Source of the DNA: Datisca glomerata
Taxonomy: Eukaryota; Streptophyta; Magnoliopsida; Cucurbitales; Datiscaceae
Length of the DNA stretch: 64,000 bases
Assembly: GCA_003255025.1 (NCBI GenBank)
Contig: QANY01009354.1
Location: 62,001 to 126,000, forward strand
Direction: 5' to 3'
Position 1 is the stretch's first letter. Every line of letters begins with the position of its first letter. The notes beneath the pieces are model-generated. The model did no database searches, was not told the DNA's origin, and was given only the letters and a program-made list of their open reading frames with translations. Of this stretch, positions 1 to 12,418 are shown piece by piece. The translations under genes were made by a program, and so were the position numbers.

Positions 1-637
1 TGACTTTTATTTTGGAGATTCAGTGATATAGATAGCTGGGAACATGTTTTCACAAGATTTGGAACCCACGATTTCCTAACGGATCGTATATTGGTTCTCT
101 TAAGTGTTAATTCTGATACTGAATGGTTATTGTGCTCAAATTTATAATAAAATTATAAATTATCCATTCACTGTGGATTAATGGTACTTAAGGATCAATA
201 GGTAATTAGAAGGGTAAAACGGTAATTTTGATCAATTCTAATTTACGAACCAATAATTGGAGGACAAAATTACATCAATTGATTATATCAGTGGACTACA
301 CAAGAATACCTCTGTAAATACAATCTATAATCTCTAAGAGTGCAATTCCATATTTATGGTGAAGTAATAATTAAATTAATAAATAAGATTATTTACTTAA
401 AAAGTTTAATTAAATCTGGTTTATTGGAGCTTAGGATTATAGGTCTATGATCCCCATATCTCCTCTATAATATGCAGTCTAGGATGTGAATATTTCAAGA
501 CATGAGAAGATGAGTAACTTGCAAAGTTATTTTGATTTTAGGGTAAATACATAATTATGAGATAATTATGTGTGATTAATTAATTAAAAATTAATTAATT
601 GAATTATTTATATATATAAATGTAATTTTTTGAATTA

Positions 638-682
<45 letters not shown>

Positions 683-1445
683 TAATTATCGATTATTTTT
701 TAATTATCGATGAGTGAGACAGAATATCTAATTTGTGAAATTAGATAATTAAATTATTATTAGATAATATGTTGGATCAACTAAATTTGTTATTTGTGAA
801 ATAACAGATAATTGAGTTAATATGGATAATCAACGACGTTAATTTTGAATTAACTGATATCTAGATATTTATCTGATTAAAATAAATACTTAATTTGCAG
901 TAATTATCACGTGTCAATCACTTATTGAGTATCAAAGATTGACATGGATTATTATAATGCCATGTGGCACTACAGTAGTAGGGGTGCAACATTATAGTGA
1001 CACATGACACTACAGTTGCGCACCATTACAAGTGGGTCCCACTGAATTGGGCAATTTAAAATTAAATATTATTTTTATTTTTAATTATTCCTAAATATCT
1101 GATATGTTATTATCTAGAATAAGATAAATATTTTATTCTAATGAGAAGCGTTGATCAGATGGTCAGTTAATTAATCAGTGAATCAATTCATCAATCAAGA
1201 GTTGAAAGAAAAACACAATTTCTCAAAAAGTGATTTTTTCTACAATTAATGTTTAATCAAAATCTCTAAAAGAATCATCACCATGTGTTGAGTGCATCTA
1301 GAGACAGAAAAGTGTATTCGCTATATTTTACGTGCCCACACACGTTCTAGTACGTTGAGGATCGAATTAAAAGATCTTGGTGTGGATCTCAGAATTTGTT
1401 GATCGTTGGAACGATTTCGTGAGAACAGATAATCAATCTCAATGA
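1..1445 (+). mobile_element. Copia family A LTR, truncated by window edge
   Basis: This stretch matches, in inverted orientation, the LTR at 22280-24361, and its first 400 bases also match 25146-25600. Shared blocks include the starts near base 1 (a run reading tgacttttattttggagatt), the block around 280-345 and the AT-rich block at 700-900. Comparison with the other copies shows about 85 bases of the LTR lie to the left of the window. Similarity fades near 1440, so the inner LTR edge is uncertain. No coding sequence is visible. It could be a solo LTR or one end of an element that continues off the window. Confidence 0.75.
637..682. repeat. (TA)n(CA)n compound microsatellite
   Basis: Alternating TA repeats pass directly into CA repeats inside the LTR. 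The inverted LTR copy near 23150 has only a short TA run, so the tract has expanded or shrunk since the copies separated. Confidence 0.9.
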
Positions 1446-1972
1446 ATGTTTAACCGATCGAATTAAAAGACCTTAACCATATATGTTGTTAATTTAATAT
1501 ATAAATATAAAATAAATCCTGACTGATTGAAAAAAGAGTTTTCAATAAAAAAAATTGTTATCGTAGTGTTACACGATTTTGTTTTACTAAAAGATTCGAT
1601 TTTTTATTAAAAGTTTAATTTTTTTAAATGACCAAGAGCCATACGCTTCCACCGCGTACGCACCACGGTGACCAACAAAAACCTACTTAATCATCTAGTT
1701 CAAAACTCATTGCAATCAAATCTAAACTTAGCGCCTAAAATTGAAAGTCATACATTGTGACAAATTGATCTCTCACGCATGGTCAATGTCTCCACCGCCA
1801 TTTACAATCACAGTTAGCTTAGACAAAAATTCATTCCTTGATCAGACTAGAGCTAACCCACTTACATGAAAACCGCTCTTCAGCACTAGCAAAGTCTTCT
1901 GACTGAGCTTGGGGTATTCTTTCCTGGCATAAAGCTTAACTCTCACATCTTGAGAATGCCATTTTTATCTTA
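1446..1972. other. Intergenic, nothing recognised
   Basis: No convincing gene or element was found. A short open stretch on the minus strand near 1830-1960 did not resemble any family I could name. Confidence 0.5.
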
Positions 1973-3547
1973 GGGGTCGTTTGGTACGAGTTAAGTAAGA
2001 ATGCTGAAAAAGTTAAGTTGCTAGAAAAGTTTAAGTGGTAAAGTTAGATGACAAGATATTAAGATTACCATGTTTGGTAACGTATGATTAAGTGAAAAAA
2101 TTATTAGAAAGTATGATTTTCTTGTTTGATATGTATGATACTTGGGTAAAGTTATATTGAAAAGTTTGATAAAATTGTTGGGAAAGTTATATAAATTATT
2201 TATTATTTATGATCTTTTACCAACATTTAATATCTTAACAATGATTACTTATAGATTTTAATACATATTATGTCTTATATATATATATATATATAGACAT
2301 TATTCTACGTACTAATTAATTAGCAATTTAATTAACCCATCAATAAAATTAAATCAACTATTTTTCTCTTACTACGCTAAAAACTAAAATAATTTTTTTA
2401 CTTACACCCGTACAAATAAATTCAATGACAACTTGTTCAAAATTATATAGCAAAATTTTATACATATTCTCTATTAGCAACTACTAAAAAATCTTAATAA
2501 TTCACGCCGTGTTTGATTAAATTTTCTCTGATTTCGTAAATTAGTTATCATACAATTTTTCTCTTTTATATATAAAAATAAATCTGATATAAATAACCGT
2601 CATTTATATTAGCACATTAAAATATTTAATAATACATAACAGTTTTCCTGTTACATGTATTCTTTTTTCAGTTGATATGTATATCATTGTTATTAATATC
2701 TTTTCGCTCCAGCAGGAACAAGCAAAATATTTTAGTTCTGTCATAGGAACAAACAGAATAATGATGTAATTTTTTTTTATATTTTGGTTAAATACATTTT
2801 AAAACTGAATATAAATGATTGAAGGACCCCCCATTCGTGGATTCGTCCACCGGTTCCGATCCTCCACTTAAAAAATAAGACATGATAAATAATCTAATAA
2901 AAATTCTCCTTTATAAATTTAGTATGTTTTAAATATTGATAGTTTTTGAATAATATTTATTTTAGGGAAGAAACTAATTTTAATTTCAACAAAATATTTT
3001 ATATTATTAACATTTATTCTTATCATTTAGATTTTATATTTTTTTATATATGAAGAGTTTATCTATCCTTAATTCAAATTTAATATTCTATTTCATTCAT
3101 TCCAATTAACGTGCACATCTTAATCTCATGAGACGACCTCGAGCCGAGTGGAGGACGAGTCAGAATGGATGAAAAAAATCTTAAAATTTGGTACAATTCC
3201 ACCAAGATCGAGATATTTTACGACACTTTTGTGAGATTTTGGTCTTGAAGAAAATAAAATATCAAAACCAAGAAGGAATAATTGAAACAAATAATGATAT
3301 TTTTATGATGATTTAGGAAAGTAAAAGTTATTTTAAAAAGCGTGTAAATGTGTGTAAGTGAGAAAATTATTTGGTAAAGTGGATTTTTATAAGAAAGTGG
3401 TATGGAAAGTAATATAGGATTGTTATTTTACCAGGTTAAATAACTTTACCATGACAAATGAGAATACTTATAACAAACATGAGAATGTGCTGAAAAATAA
3501 GTTTATCACGAACTTTACCACGCGGAAAGATGGAAACAAATGGCTCC
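1973..3547. mobile_element. Non-coding TIR-type DNA element
   Basis: The left end reads ggggtcgtttggt and the right end, reverse complemented, reads ggagccatttgtt, matching at 9 of 13 positions. Both subterminal regions are rich in related motifs such as ggtaaagtt in opposite orientation. Ends of the ggggtcgtttgg type are common in small plant DNA transposons (PIF/Harbinger-like or hAT-like). The flanking TTA and TAG do not make a clean TSD, so the superfamily is unresolved. No transposase is visible, so the element is non-autonomous or decayed. Confidence 0.45.
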
Positions 3548-3983
3548 TAGGGTAGAGTCTGCTTACTATGAGATACTCATTTTAGAGTAGAGCCTCTTCT
3601 CACCATCTCTCGAATCAGAGCCAATGATTTTTTTTGCCCAGATGTCATATTTATAATCACTAAAAACCACAATCACTTTCATATTCAAAATAGAAATCTC
3701 AATGTCAATTTTCAGCATAATATCTTTCCAAAAAGAAGAGAAAATAAATCTTTAAATAATTTGAGATATCAAATTCCAACAAGAACTGGCCGTGAATGTG
3801 AATGAAATGAGGATGAATGATCAAATGAAATTTATAAAAGAGAAAATAATAGAGATTTCTTGTGACTTTTCACTTTTATTTAGATTCCCTAAGTCGTGAA
3901 TTCAAATTTGTGTGCACAAGTTACTTTATGTAGCATTTTTTTTTACGTTAATATGATTATGCATTAAAACCTAAACTTAGTTA
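3548..3983. other. Intergenic, nothing recognised
   Basis: AT-rich sequence between two elements with no open reading frame or structure that I could support. Confidence 0.5.
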
Positions 3984-5070
3984 TGTTGACTCTAGTGAAT
4001 GTGACAATTTTGATGATAACAAATGATATGTGGAATGATTTTTCTATTAAATGTGTAGGTTCCAAATAAAGTGAAAATCATGTTGAAAATACTTAATCTT
4101 AAGTGTTTATGAAAGAACAAATAAAGGACAATATAAACCATACATAGCGAGTTACACACAGTATTTTACGAAATGCACGAAGTATACCAAACGAACTCTA
4201 AATGATCTGAAACAAAGTTGGTTACACTTAGATGCTTCAGGGAACAAGGAACCAGACCGAACCGCGGATGAACCAAAACAGTAGATATCGAACCGGGTAG
4301 AACAATGTGCAAAATGTCTTAAACCGGTTCACCCTCAATCTGATGTCAAAACTGGCTCCGCTTTGGAGAAGATTTCGGTCACACCTATTGAAACCAGACA
4401 TACCAATTTATACAGAAGGAAATTCCTTGTAGCATTTTCCCAACCAGATCCACTGGTGCCAAACCGGTTGGGAAATGAATTGCTTATTTGGGAAATTCTC
4501 CTCAAATCATGCACTGGTTCATCCGGTTTGGACTAGTTTCTAGATCCATTTTCTCCTATAAATAAGCCACAACATTTCTCATTCTCCACACCTCTCTACT
4601 CCTCTCCTATGATGCTTATAGTATTTTATTCGTTGATATTTTGAGAAATTCTCTAGAGAGAAGCTATTGAAAATTGTAAGCAAATTTTTTAGAGATCTAC
4701 TTTTTGAGAGAGAGAAATTTTGTAAGAGATTCGAACATCTCGACCGAGCTGCATTGTCGATGTTTGATTGACACATAAGCCAATAAGGTTTGTAAATATT
4801 TTATCTTCATCGTTAAGAAGCTCATTTGAGAAAACATCGTGTCTCATCTCTCTTCCATAGTCTCTTACTTTCTGTACTTTAATATTTCACATCGTTATTA
4901 TAGTTATTTATTTATGTATTCTATGCATTTAAGGTTCCTCACATTTATTTAATTGCGTAATTATTTTTATTGCTTGATTGTTTATTTTTATCAATTACTT
5001 TATTTCAAGCAATTTATTTTTCAAATAGTAAATTAAACTATTTTCCGTTTAAAATAATTTTGATCCTACA
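3984..5070 (+). mobile_element. Solo LTR with 5-bp TSD
   Basis: The segment starts TGTTGACT and ends CCTACA, the TG...CA form of an LTR. It is flanked on both sides by AGTTA (3979-3983 and 5071-5075), a perfect 5-bp TSD. A TATA box (tataaata, near 4557) followed by a pyrimidine-rich start region gives a plus-strand orientation. No internal domain follows, and the two TSD copies bracket one LTR only, so this is what remains after LTR-LTR recombination. The superfamily cannot be told from an LTR alone. The short minus-strand open frame at 4579-4776 is incidental. Confidence 0.85.
4556..4564 (+). promoter_or_regulatory. TATA box of the solo LTR
   Basis: The sequence ctataaata lies in mid-LTR, followed about 30 bases later by a CT-rich initiator-like region, as expected at the U3/R border. 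Confidence 0.5.
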
Positions 5071-5150
5071 AGTTACAATGGGAAAGAAAGTAACATTAAA
5101 AAATATGTGCTAGCATAAGCTGGGATCGTGTAATTGCTCGCTTTTTATTA

Positions 5151-6206
5151 TACTAGTCATGTGCTACGTGCGTTGCACACGATATAATAGTTTAATATGT
5201 ATAATATATTTGTATTCAATGGTTCAATACTATTTGTACCAAAATTTGATTGACTAGTTTCTTCATATTAAAATGTGTGCATATAAGAGTAAAAATAAAA
5301 TATTTTTTTGTAAGAATTATGAAAAGACTGAGAGATGAAAAATCAAAGTTAACAAATTAATAAACACAATCTATATATATAAATACTATTTTAAAAGAAT
5401 CATTTTACCCTTTTACTCTTGAAACCCCTTTAAAACATGATACAAATTAGGTATTTCCCCTATTTTTCATTTACTTCAATTATAAAGAAAATTCTACAAA
5501 TAGTTGGAAAATTAAATATGTTTACGACATTGTGTAATTAATGTCTGTAAAGATTATTTTTAAAATTTGTGTATATAAGGAATATTTATTTTTTAGTTGT
5601 TAAGAATTTGTTCATAAATAATCTACAAAATTTATATCATATAATTATGTTATTAGCAACATTGTAATTTATATAATGAATTTAGAGAAGAATTTAATAT
5701 ATTTTGTAGCAATCTAATAATGATATAATCATTTATTCAGAATGTGTAAATTGATAAAATGAAATCAGTTTCCATAATTTTTAAAAAGTAATGCTATATA
5801 GTATAATTTCAAGCATCTAATTTTTAATTTTACACATCTATTTTATGTACACTATATTCGAGTACTAAAATTTTAAATATATATAATATCTAAAATTTAT
5901 ATTATTTGAGTTAATACACAACTAATTTTATGTAACGTGCAAGACATGTTGTTTGGTGAGAAATTATTTAACCATGGAGTGTGATTGGTACACCAAGTTC
6001 ACCTATATGACAATGAGGAATAAAAATCAAGAAAATTATTTAAATCAACATCCGATATAAATTAAACGTGCAAATGTTAAACACCGGTATGTTATCTCTT
6101 ATTTTATAATAAAGGAGAAATGAATATGCTTAAGATTTTTTCTATGTAGTGAATGAATAAAAAATCTAGAATAATCACATGCAATGCGTGCATGTTTCTA
6201 CTAGTA
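5151..6206. mobile_element. Possible Helitron-like element
   Basis: Both ends carry inverted forms of a tactagt motif followed within about 20 bases by a cgtgcgttgca or cacgcattgca palindromic segment. CTAGT ends next to a short GC-rich hairpin are typical of plant Helitron 3' ends, but two ends in inverted arrangement are unusual. The interior is AT-rich and non-coding. No Rep/helicase sequence is present. This could equally be two unrelated element ends. Confidence 0.3.
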
Positions 6207-6932
6207 ACTTTAAAAAATGTCTTAATTAATTATTAATTAACTAAAATTAATAATTAATATATTAAAAAGAATAATTTAAATAATTTATTTAATTTTATTA
6301 AGTGAATCCATTAAATGTATGTATAAATATACGTGTCACTTAATTCCATTTGAACGTATCAAATGATAAGTAGTAACGTTAGAATAGTAAATAGCTTAGA
6401 TAAAATCATTCTTAAAATGTTTTTATTCTCATGTGACGTTTAATGTAATATTATTCATAAGATATGTTTTATAGATAAGTGCAATTCTTAACCTATAATA
6501 TATGATCTTATATTTGTTGAACTTGTTTAGTACTTTTAATCTACTCACTTTTACTACTTATTGTTAGTGACAAATCAATATTTTTTAAAGTTAGTCTAGC
6601 TATTCAAACCAAAATCTTAAATATTCAATTAATTTTTTTAAATTAATTTTGTTAGCCTAAATATGTAATAAAAATAATGTAAATTTAATTTAAGATAACT
6701 TATTGAGAGTAATTAATTAGTAGTATTGTGAATGTTTATGAAAAGTAAATACTTAAAACTTTTATTGAGTTAATATCTTGATGGTCATTTAAGAAAATTT
6801 AAGATTCATGGTTGGACAAAATGATCCAAAAATAATTATCATTGTTTTGTCACTTTTAATATATTATAAATGAGTATGTGAAATGATGGTGTTATGAACC
6901 ATCTTAATATTCAACATGATCAACACCAATAT
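6207..6932. other. Intergenic, nothing recognised
   Basis: AT-rich DNA with no supported gene, repeat or element. Confidence 0.5.
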
Positions 6933-9460
6933 GTAGGGATGTCAATGGGTGGGTATGTAATGGGTATATCATGGATGGGTATTTAGTGGGTATAGGTATA
7001 CCCATTAAATATCCATGTTAAATTATCACTACCCATACACATCTCATACTCATGTTAATTTAAATGGGTGGGTGTGGGTAATACCCACTAAGACATGGGT
7101 ACTCATAATTTTTTACTTTTTTATTTTGAAATTAAATGACTATTAATTATTTTTTTCTATTCAACCAACAATTCTATTTTCACAATTCACTTCTCTCTCT
7201 TCACCGAACTATGATCATGGAGATCAATGATTGAGCTCAATTACTCTCTCTAAATTGACAGATTAGACAATAATTTTCGTCATAAATAGCTTAAACTAGA
7301 AATTGAGATGACAAAATTATTTAATAAACCTAATAAAATTGATGAATTTTAGTTTGGTTAATCCATTATAAAATTGATGATCTAATTTAGTTCCGTTGTA
7401 TGATTAATCGATTATAAAATTGATGATCCAATTTAGTTCCATTTTAAAATTAATGAACTATAATTTGGTTATTCGATTATAAAATTGATGATCCAGTTTG
7501 ATTTGATTGTAAAATTGATTAATTTCAGTTCCGTTTTATTATAGAATTGATGAGTGCTATTCAAATGTCAAATTGATGAATTTTGGTTCGATTCAACTAT
7601 AATTAATGATTTTTAGTTTTGGTATTCAATTGATGATTTGGTTTAATTTGATGATAAAATTGATGAATCGTAATTTGGTTCGAATACAAAATTGATTAAT
7701 TTTACTATTGATCATTTGATTATAAAATTGACGATTCAGTTTGATTCAGTCGTAAACTTGATGATTTTTAGTTTGATGATTTGATTATAAAACTCAAATA
7801 CAATTTAGTTCGGTTATAAAAAAATTAATTCCATTCCCATTTGATTATAATATTGACGAAAGTGTTATTTGATTGCAGCATTGATGAAGTATGCTTCAAT
7901 TCGATATAAAATTGATTAATTTTAATCCAGGTATTTAATTCATGATTCAGTTTATTTCAATTATAAAATTATAAAATTGATGAAATTTAATTGTCAATCA
8001 TGAGTGAAAAGAAAAAGAGAATTACATCACAATTTTTATTATATACTATTATTTTTAGGAGAATCATAGCAAATGTAGAAAAATTCCTTAATCGGTGTTA
8101 CCTGGGGAATGGAGGTACAATTTTTATGAATAAATGGGTACCCAATGGGTATTGGGTGTTACTCATACCCTACCCATTTATAATGGGTAAAAAATTATCC
8201 ATCCTATAGAAACTCATGCCCATTTATAATATTTTAAAGGAAAATTTTGCAGAATAGACAATTTTAGGGGGGTTGTTTTAAGAAATACAAGTTTTTAAAT
8301 ACTTTTATGTAAATAGCAAGTTTTCTAATCTGTCAATAAGTTTAGACTAAAATGATCTTAATCTAAATATGGTGTGTTTGAAAGATTTTTAGGTATATCA
8401 GTGTTTTATAGATGATCTACTGATTTGATAGATGTTTGATTTAAGGAAGTAATTAATGCTAAAAAATTTGAAAATTAAAACACCATAACCACTCAACCAA
8501 AACCACCAAAATATTTGTAAAACACTCCAATCCCGCTCAAATATGCCTTGGAAACCGCCAATCAATGATTTTCTCAAAAAAAAATTAACTTGAGTAAACC
8601 ACAAAACGTCTCACATCACCTATCCATCAGCCAATCAACTAAAAACTAAAAAAATAATTAATATAAAAAAATGGTTGAAGAAAAGAGAAGGGTGTCAAAG
8701 GAGGCAGAGAAGGGTGTCGAAGGTTAATGAAGCAAGAGATCATCAAACAATGGTTGAAGGACAGATAAACATCCGGAAAAAACAAACAAAAGGAAAAACA
8801 ATGACGCAAAAAACTAATATATAATGAACATGTAAAAATCAGAAAATCAATTTATGAAAATAGAATAATCGATGAAGAAGAATGAAGAATAATATGATGA
8901 TAACTCACTAATGGTAAAATAAAAAATAAACCTTTATGCTTGAATCTTTAATGAAGAAATCAAAAATAGAGCTTCACAAAATTATTTGTGGATAATGAAC
9001 AATAGATAAACGAGCCAATCAAATTTTTCCTTAAAGTTTGTTGAATAGTAGGTATCAATGATACTATTAATTTGATATAATCTTGTCTAAATCTATTTTT
9101 GCTGATACTAAGGAAGGAGTTTCAATCACTAATTACCCCGATGATTTAATTAATAAAATAATCAAGAAAAATCAAATTCGAATCAGAATCAATAACTAGT
9201 GGTGATTAATTAATAAAAAAACTCATGTAAAAACAGAATCAAAATCTGTAAAAATAAGGGAAAAATTGTCTCATCGTAATTTTGTCAAACAATAGTTGAT
9301 GATATGCAAGAAAACTGATCTATTTACCTAAAGTTTAAAAAAACTTTAATTTTTTAAAATGACTTTTAAAATTTATCTGTTTTGTGCAATTATTTTATTT
9401 CAAACTCCATTAAATCAGATACTCGCAGGTATTTTACCCACATGTATTTTTTCCATCTCT
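6933..9460. mobile_element. hAT-like non-autonomous element
   Basis: The 8-bp sequence ACCAATAT occurs at 6925-6932 and again at 9461-9468, directly outside ends reading agggatgtc on the left and, reverse complemented, agagatgga on the right. An 8-bp TSD with short TIRs fits the hAT superfamily. Motifs of the type tgggtacccattgggta recur near the left end and again at 8130-8190, resembling hAT subterminal repeats, and may mark an older internal end. No transposase frame is visible. The left end has two extra bases between TSD and TIR. Confidence 0.5.
7305..7990. repeat. Degenerate ~35-bp minisatellite
   Basis: About twenty imperfect units built on ttataaaattgatgat followed by ccaatttagttcga fill this stretch. 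Units vary in length and have many substitutions, so the array is old. It lies inside the hAT-like element. The open frame at 7991-8209 begins at its edge and is not a credible gene. Confidence 0.8.
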
Positions 9461-9730
9461 ACCAATATAATGTGATAATGTATGTGTCAAATAACATATA
9501 ACGATGACATAAATAAATATATTTTCTTTTATTATACGAGTAATGTGAAAGTTCATGCACATTAATTTTATTATAATATTGTAAGTTGTAGCTCCCCGGA
9601 CTTTAATAAGGTTGCGTGTACGGCTTTCACCAACCGACTAGTTCCTCATCAATAATTCAGTCTCTTTTTAGAGTATCAATACTATTATATGATATAATAA
9701 TATCAATATATGTCAATAAATTATAATCAT

Positions 9731-10606
9731 GTTTGACTCAGCTTATAAATTATAATTTATGACTTATAACTTATATAAGTAAATAATTTATTTTTAAGAG
9801 TGCGCTTAACATAGCTTATTGAACTAAACTAACAGTTTATTTAAACTAAAAAATTAATAAGTTTTAAGCTAAGCTAATCTAGTTTTTAACTTAAAATTCT
9901 TTTAATCTTTTCACATGTCTAAAATTACCTCAATCTTTTTTTATTACAGAAACATGCCTCTCTTCTTCAAGACAGATCTATGAAATGAGAAAAAAACCGT
10001 TCTCGAGGTCAATCATTGATTCTTTCGGTAGTGCTTTTCTCGAGGTCATGAGTTCGGGTCAAGGTCAAGGGTTGGGTTGGGACGGGATGGGCCATGGAGT
10101 CGAGTTCGGGACGGGTTGAGGAGTCGGGTTCGGGTGGGACACATGTCAGGATGGGTCGAGGAGTCCATTCGAGTCGGGTCCGGGTGACACGAGGTCAGGT
10201 GTTTGCGACCACCACATCGACTTTGGCCCCGACCCTTAGGTTGGGGAGTCGGGGTCTAGGTCGGGTCAGGGAGATAGGGTCGAGCGGGTTACAGGTTGGG
10301 ATGAGTCACAGTCAGTTCGGGTTGGGGAAACGGACGGGCCAAAATAACTCTCGTTTAGATTTACGATTTGAAAAAATATAGATACTAAAGAAATAAATGC
10401 AAGTTATATCATTAAAATGAATAGTAAAGTAATTTTAATTAAAATAACTTAATTATTAACTTATTTATCAAACATCAATTTAAAATAAGTTATAGTTTAA
10501 AGTTAATTATAATAAGTTAAGTCAAATACGTTTTAACTTATATATTAAACTTAAATTTAAAAAAGTTACAACTTAAGAAATTTAAGCTATGAATTTAAGT
10601 GGAGTC
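9731..10606. mobile_element. TIR-type insertion in duplication copy 1
   Basis: The left end reads gtttgactcagcttataa and the right end, reverse complemented, reads gtttgactccactta, followed inside both ends by AT-rich runs of the acttataactta type. Copy 2 of the duplication lacks the segment, which confirms an insertion. No transposase is visible. hAT-like or another MITE-type class is plausible, and the TSD is not clear. Confidence 0.55.
10011..10345. repeat. GC-rich gggtcg/gagtcggg low-complexity tract
   Basis: Irregular repeats of gggtcgagtcggg-like words make this the most GC-rich block in the left half of the window. It lies inside the small insertion at 9731-10606. An open frame (10094-10381) runs through it but is made of repeat-coded Gly, Ser and Arg, with no domain, so it is not called as a gene. 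Confidence 0.7.
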
Positions 10607-11522
10607 AAACAAACTCTATATATTTATGTTTTAATTGAGCTATAATTTTACATATATATAATATAAAAGTTTATATACTGCCAACTCATAATAATAATTA
10701 GCATTATAATATTACTAAGCAATTTTTTATGACCAGTTAATTCTTGAAATTCCTCTTGATTTGTGGGTGTGTGGATTCAGAGCAAAATAATTCTTGACTT
10801 GAACATGTATTCGCAATACTCAGAATTTAAGGTTGGTATATTTATTATTGTATAATTTCGTGTGTGTAAATAGCTTAAAATTACTTAAAGGTACTTTATA
10901 ATTTATATTGCAGACATTGTAATGTTCTAATTAACATTGAATTTAATAGTGGAGATTCAATTAAAAAGCATTAATCATAACAATGCCGGATTAAAATACA
11001 ATAATATTGGATTTAAATTTTGATAACTCCAATAACACCCCTAAAAATTTATAAATTAATTTTAGCTCATAAACGATTATAGTCAGATGATAGAGATTAA
11101 TGAAGATAATTTATAACATAATTTTAAAGAATAAAGTCTACACTAACAATGTCTCGGCCTATGTTTTTTCCATCATATAATATGTCAATCATTATTGACA
11201 TAATATTGCCACCATTGTTTGCACCAATTAAACGCTCCTAAAGTAGATAGAAAGTTGAAATTGTTTGTATTTAGATGATTGGGAAACAGATTCTCTATAT
11301 TGGCTTGCCAACCGCAGAGGATATATAGTGAAGATTGAGTCTTCTATTTAAATTTGGACAGTTCCGACATGAATGTTAAATTAAGAAGTTTAAAGGTATA
11401 TTGATCGAGTGAGTTTTAATTAGCTAAATTGTTAAAGATATTACCGAAGTTTCATATAATAACGATATAATTGAATATATTTTCTTTTATTATATTAATA
11501 ATGTGAAAGCTCATACACAATC

Positions 11523-11997
11523 TGTTAGATTCAAAAACTATTTCGATATAAATTGTATCTTACTAAAACTTCAAGATCTCAGGTTGAACACACCAAGAAT
11601 CAAATCAATATAGAGCGGAAGCGTACCTGAATACATGATGATAGATCGCCATTTAGAACGAGCGGTTGGCCTTCCAGATCTACACGATTTTCTATCTTAG
11701 AGTCTCATTTGATTAAGCCTTTCAGTTTTTTCTCTAGCGATGAGATATTATGGAGAATATAATGATTTTCCATTATCGTGTGACTTGAAGACCATAACCA
11801 CTTATGGATAATATATCTTTTGATATTTTTATTTTAGCTCATCATAAAAATAAAAATTACCCTAAAGTTTCTATATATTAAAACTCCAATTATCCAAACC
11901 TTAATAGATCACTTTTAATTGGGTTTAACTTAATTTGACAATCTGCAACACATAATTATTTTACACACAGGTCCAACGTTGGATTAAAGTTCCAACA
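11523..11997 (-). repeat. Copia-1 3' LTR
   Basis: In plus orientation it begins TGTTAGATTC and ends TTCCAACA. It pairs with 17517-18015 over its length, with many scattered differences that point to an old insertion. Confidence 0.9.
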
Positions 11998-12010
11998 ATC
12001 TCCCACTTGG
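11998..12010 (-). promoter_or_regulatory. Copia-1 polypurine tract
   Basis: On the minus strand the bases just upstream of the 3' LTR read ccaagtgggagat, the usual position and composition of the plus-strand priming tract. Confidence 0.75.
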
Positions 12011-12418
12011 ACTATGTGTTAAACTTTATAACTATGTTTTGTAAAAAATAACTGAACGCGTTCAACTTTGCTGTCACTACCGAAATGTATCAATAATCAA
12101 TCCGGTCCATCAATCATACCGACATAGGGTCAAAGCGGCCTTTGTTACATCAATCGTAACTCAACTCATCAATGATCGCGTATATCAATACAACTGAATG
12201 ACATAGATTATGATGTGGATGTGTAACATGAAAATTTCATGTAATGTGATCTTAACATGCCTATTTCTAACTGGTCCTCCATAAACCTTAGTGAGATCAA
12301 ACCATACTTAAATGAGAGTGTGAATACCAAAAAATTTTATTTCTGCTATAAATAACCTTAAAATATCCATAAACCAAAATGACTGAAGAACATCTAAAAA
12401 TAAATATACAAACTCCCA

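Larger units (their letters stand above)
9490..11440. repeat. Ancient tandem duplication, copy 1
   Basis: This copy matches 11445-11522 joined to 18016-19605. Shared landmarks, in order, are the run tattttcttttattat, the block with caccaaccgactagttcct, the block with gaaattcctcttgatttgtg (about 10746), the attaaaatacaataatattgg block and the closing aattaagaagtttaaa (about 11380). An 876-bp insertion (9731-10606) is private to this copy. No gene is visible in either copy. Confidence 0.8.

Noticed and set aside
1640..1980. Possible gag-like minus-strand segment
   Set aside because: A short run resembled coding sequence but no motif matched a family, and stops follow at once.
10094..10381. 95-codon Gly/Arg/Ser-rich frame
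   Set aside because: Low-complexity GC-rich tract in a transposon insertion, with no domain or promoter context.
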